64,000 nt of DNA from Acidimicrobiaceae bacterium (GTDB lineage Bacteria; Actinomycetota; Acidimicrobiia; Acidimicrobiales; Acidimicrobiaceae). Within the stretch, counting starts at the first letter, position 1, and the number at the start of each line of letters is the position of its first letter. This document shows positions 54,269 through 62,686 of the stretch, one piece after another. Position numbers and translations under genes: made by a program. The DNA lies in the NCBI GenBank assembly GCA_013044385.1, contig JABEUN010000079.1, positions 1 to 64,000 on the forward strand, written 5' to 3'. The notes under the pieces were generated by a model that saw only the letters and a program-made list of their open reading frames with translations, had not been told where the DNA came from and ran no database searches.

Positions 54269-55612
54269 GTGGTCGACAGGGGAAAGCTCTCAGCTGCCTT
54301 CATGGGTGAAGTCGAGAAGTTCAAAGAGATGCACCCGAATTCGGCGAGACACTTCGAGGAGTCGAAGAAGTCCCTACTAAGCGGGGTGCCGATGGCCTGG
54401 ATGAACCGGTGGCCCGGTCCCCACCCCATCTTCGCGGAGTCCGCCTCCGGTGCTACCGTCACCGACGTGGACGGCCACCAGTACATAGACTTCGCCCTCG
54501 GCGACACCGGAGCTATGGTGGGCCACACTCCGGTCTACCTCTCTGAGCTGATCCAGCGACAGGTGAAAACTGCGATCACCACCATGTTGCCCTCCTCTGA
54601 TGCCGTTTGGGTCGCATCGGAACTCACGAGGCGCTTCTCACTGCCCAAATGGCAGTTCGCCATGACTGCCACAGACGCCAACCGGTTCGCACTCCGGCTG
54701 GCACGACACGTGACCGGCAGGTCCCGGATCCTCGTATTCGACTGGTGCTACCACGGAACCGTGGACGAGACACTCGTGACACTCGATGCTGACGGCAAGG
54801 TAGTCCCACGAGAAGGCAACCTCGGACCGGGATTCAAGGTGGAGGAGTCGACTCGAGTCGTCCAGTTCAACGACCTGGAGGCACTCGAGCGTGAACTAGC
54901 CCACGGCGATGTGGCAGCAGTACTGGCTGAACCCGCCCTTACCAACATTGGTATCGTCCTACCCGAAGCCGGGTTCCACGATGGGTTGAGGCGACTTACC
55001 AAGAAGTACGGGACACTGTTGATCATCGATGAGACACACACGATCTGTGTCGGACCCGGAGGTTACACCGCAGCTCACGGCCTGGAGCCAGACATGCTGA
55101 CCATCGGTAAGCCGATAGGCGGCGGATTCCCCGCTGCTGCGTTCGGTGTGTCGGCGGAACTAGAGGAGCGTCTCCGCCCGACCCTAGAAGACGAGTCGAT
55201 AGACGTTAGTGGCATCGGTGGAACTCTCACAGGCAACGCCTTAGCCGTCGCGGCCATGAAGGTGACACTTTCGAATTCATTGCTGGAGTCCGACTTCGCC
55301 GTCTCGGGACCCCTTGCGAAGAGTTGGGCCGAGGGTGTCCAGACGACGATCGACCGTCACGACCTACCCTGGTCGGTCCAGAACCTCGGCTCCCGATCGG
55401 AGTACTGGTTCTGCCCAGCACCGAGTAACGGCGCACAAGCCGCAGCTGCGGTGGATTTGGAACTCGACCGCTACTTCCACCTCTTTGCACTCAACAGGGG
55501 CATCCTGCTGACCCCGTTCCACAACATGGCACTCTTCTCCCCCAAACACACGCCTAAAGATGTCCAGGCACACACCGGGGTCTTTTCTGAGACAGTGGAA
55601 TCGATACTGTGA
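54269..55612 (+). CDS. Class-III aminotransferase (glutamate-1-semialdehyde aminomutase-like)
   Basis: A PLP-dependent transaminase of the GSAM/omega-transaminase group. From GTG 54269 (AGGGGG four bases upstream) it has 447 residues; an upstream ATG at 54233 has no ribosome site. Blocks are VTDVDGHQYIDFALGDTGAM, LVFDWCYHGTVDETL, LLIIDETHTICVGPGG and the PLP lysine in LTIGKPIGGGFPAAAFG. The usual SGTEAN motif reads TATDAN here. The substrate is unknown. It overlaps the SDR gene by four bases, so the two probably act on the same compound. Confidence 0.88.
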   Translation: MVDRGKLSAAFMGEVEKFKEMHPNSARHFEESKKSLLSGVPMAWMNRWPGPHPIFAESASGATVTDVDGHQYIDFALGDTGAMVGHTPVYLSELIQRQVKTAITTMLPSSDAVWVASELTRRFSLPKWQFAMTATDANRFALRLARHVTGRSRILVFDWCYHGTVDETLVTLDADGKVVPREGNLGPGFKVEESTRVVQFNDLEALERELAHGDVAAVLAEPALTNIGIVLPEAGFHDGLRRLTKKYGTLLIIDETHTICVGPGGYTAAHGLEPDMLTIGKPIGGGFPAAAFGVSAELEERLRPTLEDESIDVSGIGGTLTGNALAVAAMKVTLSNSLLESDFAVSGPLAKSWAEGVQTTIDRHDLPWSVQNLGSRSEYWFCPAPSNGAQAAAAVDLELDRYFHLFALNRGILLTPFHNMALFSPKHTPKDVQAHTGVFSETVESIL

Positions 55613-56412
55613 CAGGACAGCAGTCTGACCCAGCTATCGAACCCTACGGCCTGGGCAGACTTGATAACAGGGTTGCACTCATCACAGGAGCGGGATCAGG
55701 CACCGGAATAGGATTCGCCACTGCGAGACTGCTCGGTGAGTTGGGCGCGAAAGTGGTCATCACATCCACAACCAGTCGGATCCAGCAGAGAGCTGAGGAG
55801 CTCAAATCGTTGGGGATCGATGCACTCGGCTTGGAGGCCGACCTGACCGATCCCATGGAAGTCTCCAAGGTCGTTTCCCATACCGGCCGTATCGACATCC
55901 TGATAAACAATGCCGGCATGGGATCCCAGCTGACGGGCGAAGACACCATCGCCAATCTAGAGGACCTCGTGCTAGAGGATTGGCGCAGGGGGATCGCACG
56001 AAACCTGGAGACCTCGATCCTCGTCACAGCGGCAGTCATAGGCCCTATGAAACAGAGTGGCTGGGGAAGGATCGTCTTTGTCTCGTCGACCACTGGACCA
56101 CTTATGGCTATGCCGGGGCAGGCAATCTACGGCTCGGCCAAAGCGGCCATGGTCGGCCTGATGCGGTCCGTCGCGCTCGAAGCAGCTCCCTTCGGGGTAA
56201 CAGTGAATGCGGTACTGCCTGGATGGATCCAGACCGGATCAGCAACAGAACGGGAGAATGAGGCAGGTAGGCGATCTCCGGTCGGTAGGTCGGGAACCGC
56301 ACTGGAGGTGGCTACCCAGATAGCAGTGCTGTGTCTGGCCGGGCTGTCGTATACTACCGGGTCAGTCGTGGTAGTCGACGGAGCCAACTCGATACTTGAG
56401 GAACGGGCCTGA
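55609..56412 (+). CDS. Short-chain dehydrogenase/reductase
   Basis: The 267-residue NAD(P)-dependent oxidoreductase has the glycine-rich motif ALITGAGSGTGIGFATARLL, NNAG at about residues 101-104, the catalytic Ser in IVFVSSTTG and the Y-x-x-x-K of YGSAKAA, with PGWIQT afterwards. The sequence resembles 3-oxoacyl-ACP reductases, but the neighbour is a transaminase, so a ketone or aldehyde in the same pathway is more likely. It starts at GTG overlapping the transaminase stop. Confidence 0.9.
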   Translation: MTGQQSDPAIEPYGLGRLDNRVALITGAGSGTGIGFATARLLGELGAKVVITSTTSRIQQRAEELKSLGIDALGLEADLTDPMEVSKVVSHTGRIDILINNAGMGSQLTGEDTIANLEDLVLEDWRRGIARNLETSILVTAAVIGPMKQSGWGRIVFVSSTTGPLMAMPGQAIYGSAKAAMVGLMRSVALEAAPFGVTVNAVLPGWIQTGSATERENEAGRRSPVGRSGTALEVATQIAVLCLAGLSYTTGSVVVVDGANSILEERA

Positions 56413-57134
56413 CGACAGACCAGCCTGAGGCTGGGGCAAGCGACAGCCCCACCGAACCCTTCTGAATCCAACGGAAACCAGATACAGATCTGATCGACCG
56501 CGGACTTTTGCATCTCAAAGCTGGAGTACCCACGGCACTCACGAGGCCAGCCGAATAGTGACGGTGGCGATGAGAGGGCAACTTGCTCGCAGAGACGACC
56601 CCTATATCGGATCAGTAACCCCTGCTCATGTGACCGGAGCGACTCGACGAGGTCGCCTACTCGACGATGCTCCCGGGGACCCAGCAGGGGTGATCCTGAT
56701 GAACCGATTTTGGGAGGTGGTTAGCAGAGGAGAATCTGTGCGACCTCTTCCAGACGAACGATCCCATAGCTGCCGCAACCCTCCTCGACAAGACAACCGT
56801 CGGCTGTCTTGCAGATGATCGCAGTCTTGGGCAGGACGATCTCGGGCCGGAGTACCGAAATTGTCAGCCGCCACCTCACCGCCACTTCGAACGGCCCAAC
56901 CGAGGGTCGGAATCTGTTCTTAAAGAAGGTGAAGCGGCCAGCCAAAGATTCCACGAGTTCGATCACTAAAAGCTAAGGACATGCTCTACAGCGGAGGTTT
57001 CAACTGGTCTTGCGAACCTTGCCCTCTGCGGATCATAAAGCGTCGTACCCTACTTTGACGCGGAGTACCGGCTTGGGACTTCGGATTTAGGTAGGCAAAT
57101 TACTCAGTTGTAGCCACCAGCCAGTGGTGAGTTT
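56413..57134. other. Gene-free stretch before the IS remnant
   Basis: About 720 bp without a supported gene. A small dyad TGGGGC/GCCCCA (56432-56437 with 56446-56451) follows the SDR stop and may help termination. An 81-codon minus-strand frame (56721-56966) has no recognised match or ribosome site and is not called. Confidence 0.5.
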
Positions 57135-57135
57135 T

Positions 57136-57360
57136 GGGGGGGGTCACAGGGGTTCTGCCAGAATGGGATTAGAAATAACTCATCACTGGAGGGCCCCTGT
57201 GGAACAAAATCCCATCCGCATTGCAGAGATCTTGCTCGGTCTAAAGGATGTCAATTTACTTGGGATTGAAGATCTGATCGAGGATGGGGTTGACACTTCG
57301 CTCAGCCCACCGCCGCTCAGCGACGAACCGAAACTTACTGTCCGAATCTCCACCCTCTAA
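57136..57360 (+). mobile_element. ISL3-like insertion sequence remnant (left end plus transposase N-terminus)
   Basis: After a G-run, bases 57145-57152 (CACAGGGG) form a dyad with 57194-57201. A GTG start (57199) opens a short frame, EQNPIRIAEILLGLKDVNLL then GIED...LTVRIST, that matches the conserved beginning of ISL3-family transposases (LLGLPDVxVLGVE...LxVxIET). The frame stops at 57360; the zinc finger and catalytic parts are missing. No right end was found. This is a dead fragment, in keeping with the accessory nature of the following region. Confidence 0.55.
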
Positions 57361-57539
57361 TCTGGACAGGACTCTCGCCCCTGGGATGATCCAGCTTTTA
57401 GGGCACATATAGAAATCGTCGACCCTACTGGACTTATGCCTCCATGAGCACACGATTAGCCCTCGAAAACTCCCTTCACCTAGGGGCGGGAGTATTCAGT
57501 CCACCAAAGATTCAAGTACTCACGCAGACGATTGCACTT

Positions 57540-57551
57540 ATATTGCAATAT
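57540..57551. promoter_or_regulatory. Candidate operator ATATTGCAATAT
   Basis: A perfect 12-bp palindrome ends nine bases before the XRE-cupin start codon, flanked by further TGCA half-sites (57532-57536 and 57553-57556). It is placed to let the regulator control its own operon. Confidence 0.45.
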
Positions 57552-57560
57552 ACTGCACTC

Positions 57561-58163
57561 ATGGATAACGACGTATACCCACTGGCGACGGCTATCGGGA
57601 TTCGAATAAAGCAGGAACGACAACTACAAGGCAGGACGCTAGATCAGTTGGCCGAATTGGCAGGCGTGAGTCGACGCACAATCGCCAGCGTCGAACAAGG
57701 TAACACCAATCCGAGTGTGGGCATTCTTCTAAAGATCAGTGATGCGCTCGGAATTGGCCTACCATCTTTAGTTGAACCGCCACGGCCTCCGTTCGTAAGG
57801 GTGGTACGGAATGGAAAAGGCGCAGCACTCTGGAGCGGCAAAGCAGGTGGGTCCGGCGTTCTTATAGCAGGCACAGAACCTCCAGATGTCGTTGAATTAT
57901 GGGATTGGCACCTCGGCCCACATGACAGCTACGAAAGTGAGGCTCACTCGTCTGGCACCCGTGAGCTCCTCCACGTACTGCAGGGTACCGTAACAATTGA
58001 AGTCGCGGACCAAGCTTATGCGTTGGAGGTTGGAGATGCCGTGTCTTTTCATGGCGATGTAGCCCACACCTACACGAATCCGAGCAGAACTTCTGCGCAC
58101 TTCTCCTTAGCTGTCTTCCAACCACGTGTTGGAACTTCTACACGGAGCGACAATGATGCCTAA
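57561..58163 (+). CDS. XRE-family regulator with C-terminal cupin domain
   Basis: The 200-residue regulator has an N-terminal helix-turn-helix (about 10-65: GRTLDQLAELAGVSRRTIAS, VEQGNTNPSVGILLKI) and a C-terminal double-stranded beta-helix (about 105-185: TRELLHVLQGTVTIEV, ALEVGDAVSFHGDVAHTYTN). This pairing typically senses a small amine or amino acid derivative. ATG 57561 is preferred over 57444 because of family length and the palindrome just upstream. It heads the operon with the B3/B4 protein, FMN-binding protein and exporter. Confidence 0.88.
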   Translation: MDNDVYPLATAIGIRIKQERQLQGRTLDQLAELAGVSRRTIASVEQGNTNPSVGILLKISDALGIGLPSLVEPPRPPFVRVVRNGKGAALWSGKAGGSGVLIAGTEPPDVVELWDWHLGPHDSYESEAHSSGTRELLHVLQGTVTIEVADQAYALEVGDAVSFHGDVAHTYTNPSRTSAHFSLAVFQPRVGTSTRSDNDA

Positions 58164-58884
58164 CTGGATGGACCTTGACAGTTTCCTTCTAGAGGTTCGG
58201 ATTGATCCGGCTGTTTGGGAACTGCGCCCCGATTACCGAGCATTGTTGGTAGTGGCCGACGGCATAATCTCAGGCCAGGGCGATCACCACGTTGAAGAAC
58301 TTCTCCACGACGCCGAAGACCGGGCCAGAGACGCCCTCGCTGACCGACCGGTGGAGGAACTTGCTCACGTAGCAACTTGGCGTAACGCCTACAGATCCTT
58401 CGGAGCGAAGCCTCAGCGCACGCGTAACAGTCTTGAAGCCCTCTTGCGCCGTGCGGATACAGGTCTGTCTCGGATCAATCAGCTCACCGGCATCTACAAT
58501 GCCATCTCGGTCATCCACCAGATTCCTCTCGGTGGTGAGGACCTGAATCGCTACGTCGGGCCACCTCGCCTTATCCGTGCCAACGGCACAGAACGATTCG
58601 ACACCATCGAACAGGGAGTGGAGATCGTCGAGCATCCCGAACCCGGTGAGGTCGTCTGGTGTGACGAAGTCGGTGTAACTTGTCGGCGCTGGAACTGGCG
58701 TCAGACCTGGCGCACACGGTTGCAGGAAGATACCACAACGGCCCTCTTCATTCTGGATGCTCTCGAGCCCAAGACCGATGAAGCCCTTCTTGCTGCCGCC
58801 ACAGACCTAATCGGTCACTTGAATCGACTTGGTCCTGACGTTCGCACGGCTAGTCGCCTGATAAGCAACCAAAAAGGGGCTTGA
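58153..58884 (+). CDS. Free-standing B3/B4 domain protein (PheT editing-domain-like)
   Basis: The 243-residue soluble protein belongs to the B3/4 family, related to the editing domain of phenylalanyl-tRNA synthetase. Typical blocks are WRNAYRSFGAKPQRTRNSLE, ALLRRADTGLSRINQLTGIY, NAISVIHQIPLGGEDL and EVVWCDEVGVTCRRWNWRQ. Members may hydrolyse mischarged tRNA or bind aminoacyl compounds; the substrate is unknown. Its start (ATG 58153 or 58156) overlaps the XRE-cupin stop, and the FMN-binding gene follows directly. Confidence 0.88.
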   Translation: MMPNWMDLDSFLLEVRIDPAVWELRPDYRALLVVADGIISGQGDHHVEELLHDAEDRARDALADRPVEELAHVATWRNAYRSFGAKPQRTRNSLEALLRRADTGLSRINQLTGIYNAISVIHQIPLGGEDLNRYVGPPRLIRANGTERFDTIEQGVEIVEHPEPGEVVWCDEVGVTCRRWNWRQTWRTRLQEDTTTALFILDALEPKTDEALLAAATDLIGHLNRLGPDVRTASRLISNQKGA

Positions 58885-58885
58885 G

Positions 58886-59551
58886 ATGTTGATCCACAGC
58901 TGGGACGCCGCCCTGACTGAAGATGAGTGGCGAGAATGGCTTGAGGCCACGGACCGATTCGGTATCCTCGGCGTCAACAATCGAGATCCAGCTCAGGCAC
59001 CATTGATGGTGCCCACCCACTTCACAATCGCGGGTGACGAATTGCTCGTTCACCTTGCCAAACCGAACCCCATCTGGTCTCATATAGAAGCCGCCAAGGA
59101 GGTGAGGCTGGCTGTTGTCGGTGACTACGCTTACATCCCTTCCTATTGGCGCGCCAAGGCGGGCGGGCCCGACGAAGACGGTGTTCCGACCAGCTACTAC
59201 GCCGCGGTACAGTTCAACTGTCTGCCGACGGTGATTGACGATCCAAAGGACAAGGTTGACATTCTTTCCGCTCAGCTTGCCGATTTCCAGCCGGAAGGTA
59301 ACCACGCAGAGATCGGTGTCGACAAGGAGCCCTATGGGCGGATGTTGCCGGGACTTCGTGGACTTCGCCTACAGGTCCTGAAAGTGGATGCCAAGTTCAA
59401 GTACGACGACTCCAATCCCATCGAGCACCGCCAGCGGGTCGTTCGCTACCTTGAAGAACGCGGTCGCGGATTCGATGCCGGCGCGGCTCGCCAGCAGCAA
59501 AGACGCCTCCGCACAATCGGGGGCTGGCGCACTTTTCGCGACAACCGATGA
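58886..59551 (+). CDS. PaiB-like FMN-binding protein
   Basis: The 221-residue protein is of the split-barrel flavin-binding type (FMN-binding negative regulator/PaiB group). Recognisable are MVPTHFTIAGDELLVHLAKP, GDYAYIPSYW and the later HAEIGVDKEPYGRMLPGLRG. A role in redox modification of a small molecule is possible; regulatory function of the family is poorly defined. It follows the B3/B4 gene by one base pair, and its stop overlaps the exporter start (ATGA). Confidence 0.82.
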   Translation: MLIHSWDAALTEDEWREWLEATDRFGILGVNNRDPAQAPLMVPTHFTIAGDELLVHLAKPNPIWSHIEAAKEVRLAVVGDYAYIPSYWRAKAGGPDEDGVPTSYYAAVQFNCLPTVIDDPKDKVDILSAQLADFQPEGNHAEIGVDKEPYGRMLPGLRGLRLQVLKVDAKFKYDDSNPIEHRQRVVRYLEERGRGFDAGAARQQQRRLRTIGGWRTFRDNR

Positions 59552-60411
59552 GGCAGGCGGTACACGGCACGGTGGTGCCCCCATGGAGCCTCGCTGTATT
59601 GGCAATGCTGTCCGTGCAGCTGTGTTCCGCGCTATCGATGCACGAGATGACTGAGGTGGGCCCTGCGGGTGTTGCATGGTTGCGCCTTAGCATCGGTTCC
59701 ATCATATTTCTGGTCCTGGTGCGCCCACCGTTACGGGCGCTACGGGGTCGTGATCTGCCTATTGTGTTCGGACTAGGTGCGACCATTGGTCTCCAGACAA
59801 TTCTCTTTTTAGCCGCCATTCAACGGATTCCGTTGGGTACCTCCGTTGCAGTCGAGTTCCTTGGCCCGATGACTGTGGCAGCGTTGCTAAGCCACCGCAT
59901 GCGTGCCTTGATCTGGCCGGCTTTAGCACTGCTGGGCGTCGTTCTGCTCACTGAGCCATGGCGAGGTAACGTCAGCGTTGCCGGTCTCAGCTTCGCTGCA
60001 CTCGCTGCAGTTGGGTGGGCTGTCTACATTCTCCTGACTCAGCAGTTAGGAGACCGCTTTGGTGGGCTTGGCGGGCTATCGCTAACAATCCCGATTGCTG
60101 CGATGACAGCCGCAATTATCGGCATTCCTCAGGCCGCTGGTCATCTTACCATCGGAGTCGTTGCGACGTCCGCAGGGTTAGCGGTCCTTCTCCCGGTGCT
60201 ACCCTATTCTTTCGAGCTGCTCGCGCTGCGGCGTATGACTCATCACGCCTTTGGAACCCTGATGGCCCTTGAACCGGGTTTCGCGGTGTGCATTGGGCTT
60301 TTGATTCTCCATCAACAGCCTTCCGCTTTCAAGTTGGTCGGGTTGCTGCTCGTTATTACGGCAGGCACTGCTGCTCAACTGGGAGGGTTGAGACAAGTGG
60401 CCGATACCTAG
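59548..60411 (+). CDS. EamA/RhtA-like amino acid exporter (DMT superfamily)
   Basis: The 287-residue inner-membrane protein has about ten hydrophobic helices in two EamA repeats. It has FGLGATIGLQTILFLAAIQRI, the conserved GTSVAVEFLGPMTVAAL at the end of repeat one, and YSFELLALRRMTHHAFGTLMALEPG in repeat two, which is the pattern of RhtA (threonine/homoserine export). It is the last gene of the XRE-cupin operon. An efflux function for an amino acid or analogue is the natural reading. Confidence 0.88.
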   Translation: MRQAVHGTVVPPWSLAVLAMLSVQLCSALSMHEMTEVGPAGVAWLRLSIGSIIFLVLVRPPLRALRGRDLPIVFGLGATIGLQTILFLAAIQRIPLGTSVAVEFLGPMTVAALLSHRMRALIWPALALLGVVLLTEPWRGNVSVAGLSFAALAAVGWAVYILLTQQLGDRFGGLGGLSLTIPIAAMTAAIIGIPQAAGHLTIGVVATSAGLAVLLPVLPYSFELLALRRMTHHAFGTLMALEPGFAVCIGLLILHQQPSAFKLVGLLLVITAGTAAQLGGLRQVADT

Positions 60412-60837
60412 GTGAGCAATCTCTGATCCGATATGATTGGGGACGACAGTTGTATCGCCGTTATCGAGTTTCGGTAGGGATTGGCCTGAATTGGGATCGA
60501 ACCTACCTCCACGAATTGGAATCAGCGTAAGCAAGAGCAACCGGGGTCTTTTAGGTACGGCTCATGAAGCCGATACCGCCCGGAGGTCCTCCTGGGGCCT
60601 GTCTACCGACCATCAGCAGTACAAGGTGACGCTGGATCGGACTCGCGCTATCGATTGTTGGGAGGAGACTGGCGATCGCAACTGTTGGATTCTTGGTCCA
60701 CGTTGACATATGCTTGCCAGAGATCATCGCCACCGCGACGAAACCCCAGTCATAGTACGACAGACGTTCTGTTTTGGCGGTTGACGCGGACGGTCCTACC
60801 CCCGCGCTAGCTCAGCTTCAAGCTCAGAACCATAGCT
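60412..60837. other. Intergenic stretch between the exporter and RidA genes
   Basis: About 425 bp between convergent genes. Short frames exist on both strands but none has a credible start and family match. No strong terminator hairpin was seen. Confidence 0.5.
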
Positions 60838-61221
60838 CTAAGGCAGGATAGCGTCTGCCTCAATTTCTACCAGCAGCGCCGGGTCGATGAGTTTACTCAC
60901 TTCTACCATCGAAGAGGCTGGCCGGATGGCGCTAAACACTTCGCCATGGGCATAACCGAATTCCTGCCAGCGGGAGATATTCGTCACATAGATGCGAGTA
61001 CGGACGACATGTTCCACCCCTTCTCCCAGTTCCTCTAGAGCAACAGTGATTCGACGTAATACCTCGCGGGTTTGTTCGCCGATATCGTTCCCGCCGATCA
61101 CTCCGCCCTCAATGGCAGCTGTCGTGCCCGCGACCATAATCCAATCCCCGACTTTTACAGCCCTAGAGTAACCCACCATGGGTTCCCATTTGGCTCCTGA
61201 TGATAACAGTCGCCGCTCCAT
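60838..61221 (-). CDS. RidA/YjgF-family deaminase
   Basis: A 127-residue trimer-forming protein of the Rid family, which hydrolyses reactive enamines and imines from PLP enzymes. It has VAGTTAAIEGG, EELGEGVEHVVRTRIYVTNI and the IRPASSMVEVSKLIDPALLV block with the catalytic Arg and the EIEADAI ending. ATG 61221 follows GGAGGGGTG. It is convergent to the XRE-cupin operon. Subfamily assignment is open; it is not in an arginine or threonine operon. Confidence 0.9.
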   Translation of the reverse strand: MERRLLSSGAKWEPMVGYSRAVKVGDWIMVAGTTAAIEGGVIGGNDIGEQTREVLRRITVALEELGEGVEHVVRTRIYVTNISRWQEFGYAHGEVFSAIRPASSMVEVSKLIDPALLVEIEADAILP

Positions 61222-61239
61222 CACCCCTCCGTCCTGCAC

Positions 61240-61586
61240 CGGCCCGTCTACTGATGCCGTGCATGCCCCGTGTTGGCTATCTCCCCCAGGTTAACGAGGT
61301 CGTCAGTGTCTTTCTGTAGGGCAATAATATTGAGGTAATAGAGACAACAATCAAATCTTCCTGGCAATCTAGGCGGCACATTTCGCTCATTCCGGACGCC
61401 TAATCTGCGAATTTTCGGGCAGTCTGAGACAAAGAGCATTCATGCGGCCATCGAGCACCGCGTCTAACCCTACCTCTCCTCCCTTTTGGTTACTGGTCCT
61501 GGTCGTTAACTCACCGTTCTTATCCTCGCCGGCCTAATGAGCGGGGTCAGGTTCCCCCTGCAACTCGTCAGGCTAGGATACCTGAA
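61240..61586. other. Intergenic stretch upstream of RidA
   Basis: No gene or clear RNA. It should hold the promoter of the minus-strand RidA gene and the end of the relaxase remnant at 61587. Confidence 0.5.
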
Positions 61587-62525
61587 CTATCGACCTGTCA
61601 CCTTCGTAACTGATACTTCAGCTACCTGATTGACGACACTGGGGTTGTCAGATGTTTCATTGGCAATCTCCCCACAAACGAGCCTGACAGCAGCCCTCGC
61701 TGCCACCCGCGCCCGCCTCCTCTGCCCAAGCTGTTCGATGCTATCGACGTTTGACTCATTGCCGATGACCGTGTTACCGGTGATGTTCCACCGCTCCCGA
61801 TAGGCTGCAATCGTCGCGACATTTGCCAGCCACGCTGCTTGGCGTGTTGGATCTGATGGCACCTGCCCGAGGTGTTGTATCCAATTGGCCCTCTCCTCTA
61901 TCGCCCGCTCGGCGAGTGCGATCGCACGTTGCTCGATTGCACGCTCACGCTCTATGAGAGCTTGGCCAAGGTCTGGATCGGTTACCTCGGTCGCTCTTGG
62001 GATGAGTCCTGCGATGAGGTTGGTTGCCCCGATCCGTCTGCTGCCATGCTTGTGGGTCCAACTCGCTACTCGGTTAGCTAACACCGCCGCTAGGTCATCG
62101 GCATCATCGAGTTGGCGTGCTGTAACGAGTGTTGGGAAGTCATCGTCGATGTCAATCCCACGTGCCTTTGCACCTCGAAGCGCTGAGAGCAGTGGTCCAT
62201 ATGCTGAGCTCTCTCGGATCTGTTCTAGGTGTTCATCCGTTAGACCCGATCGCGCAAGTAAGTCGTTCCACCGCTCCTCCTCGGCGATTCTTGCGATGGT
62301 CTCATACTCCCCATGGAGCCGAATGATCCCCTCGACTTCCTCGTGTTCTATCCGGATCATCTCATGGGCTCCCATCTCTGATCCTTGATTGGCAAGACAG
62401 GTGATAAGGAGCTGGTGAGCAGATTGTACTTCGGTCGTCCCCTCATGTGCAGTCGCGGGATCTGGGTCATAATGGGTATCGACATAGAGGAGGTTGGCCT
62501 CTCTCCCTCTCGTAGCTGCAAGGGG
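61587..62525 (-). pseudogene. C-terminal remnant of a MobF (TraA/TrwC-type) conjugative relaxase
   Basis: The frame is open from a TAG at 62526-62528 to the TGA at 61587. It begins with LAATRGREANLLYVDTHYDP, the helicase motif VI of MobF relaxase-helicases, and continues with DPDPATAHEG, ANQGSEMGAHEMIRIEHEE, LIAGLIPRATEVTDPDLGQA and VATIAAYRERWNITG. All these belong to the C-terminal end of actinobacterial plasmid or ICE relaxases. The relaxase and most helicase parts are missing. Only the part from ATG 62375 (262 residues) could be translated. The fragment abuts a broken cupin gene at 62523-62525. Confidence 0.8.
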
Positions 62526-62653
62526 CTAAAATGCACGGCTCCAACGTTGAGATGCGACGGTTCTTTTCCACGGACGATGCCGTCGATGTACACGTCTCCC
62601 GTGAACCAATCGGTGGGACCCTTTGCGGTTGCTTGCTTCTTTTGTACTTCCAT
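62524..62653 (-). pseudogene. Broken 5' end of a cupin gene
   Basis: ATG 62653, behind AGAAGGAGAG, opens a frame beginning KGPTDWFTGDVYIDGIVR and ending GAVHFSP, which is the start of a small single-cupin family often next to zinc alcohol dehydrogenases. After about 43 codons the homology stops exactly where relaxase sequence begins in another frame. The formal frame continues to 62357 but reads relaxase DNA out of frame. It lies 33 bp behind the alcohol dehydrogenase gene and was probably the second gene of that operon. Confidence 0.75.
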
Positions 62654-62686
62654 GTGAATGCTCTCCTTCTCGTCGTTCGTAATGTG

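Noticed and set aside
56721-56966. 81-codon minus-strand frame after the SDR gene
   Set aside because: No ribosome site, no family match, and the sequence around it looks decayed.
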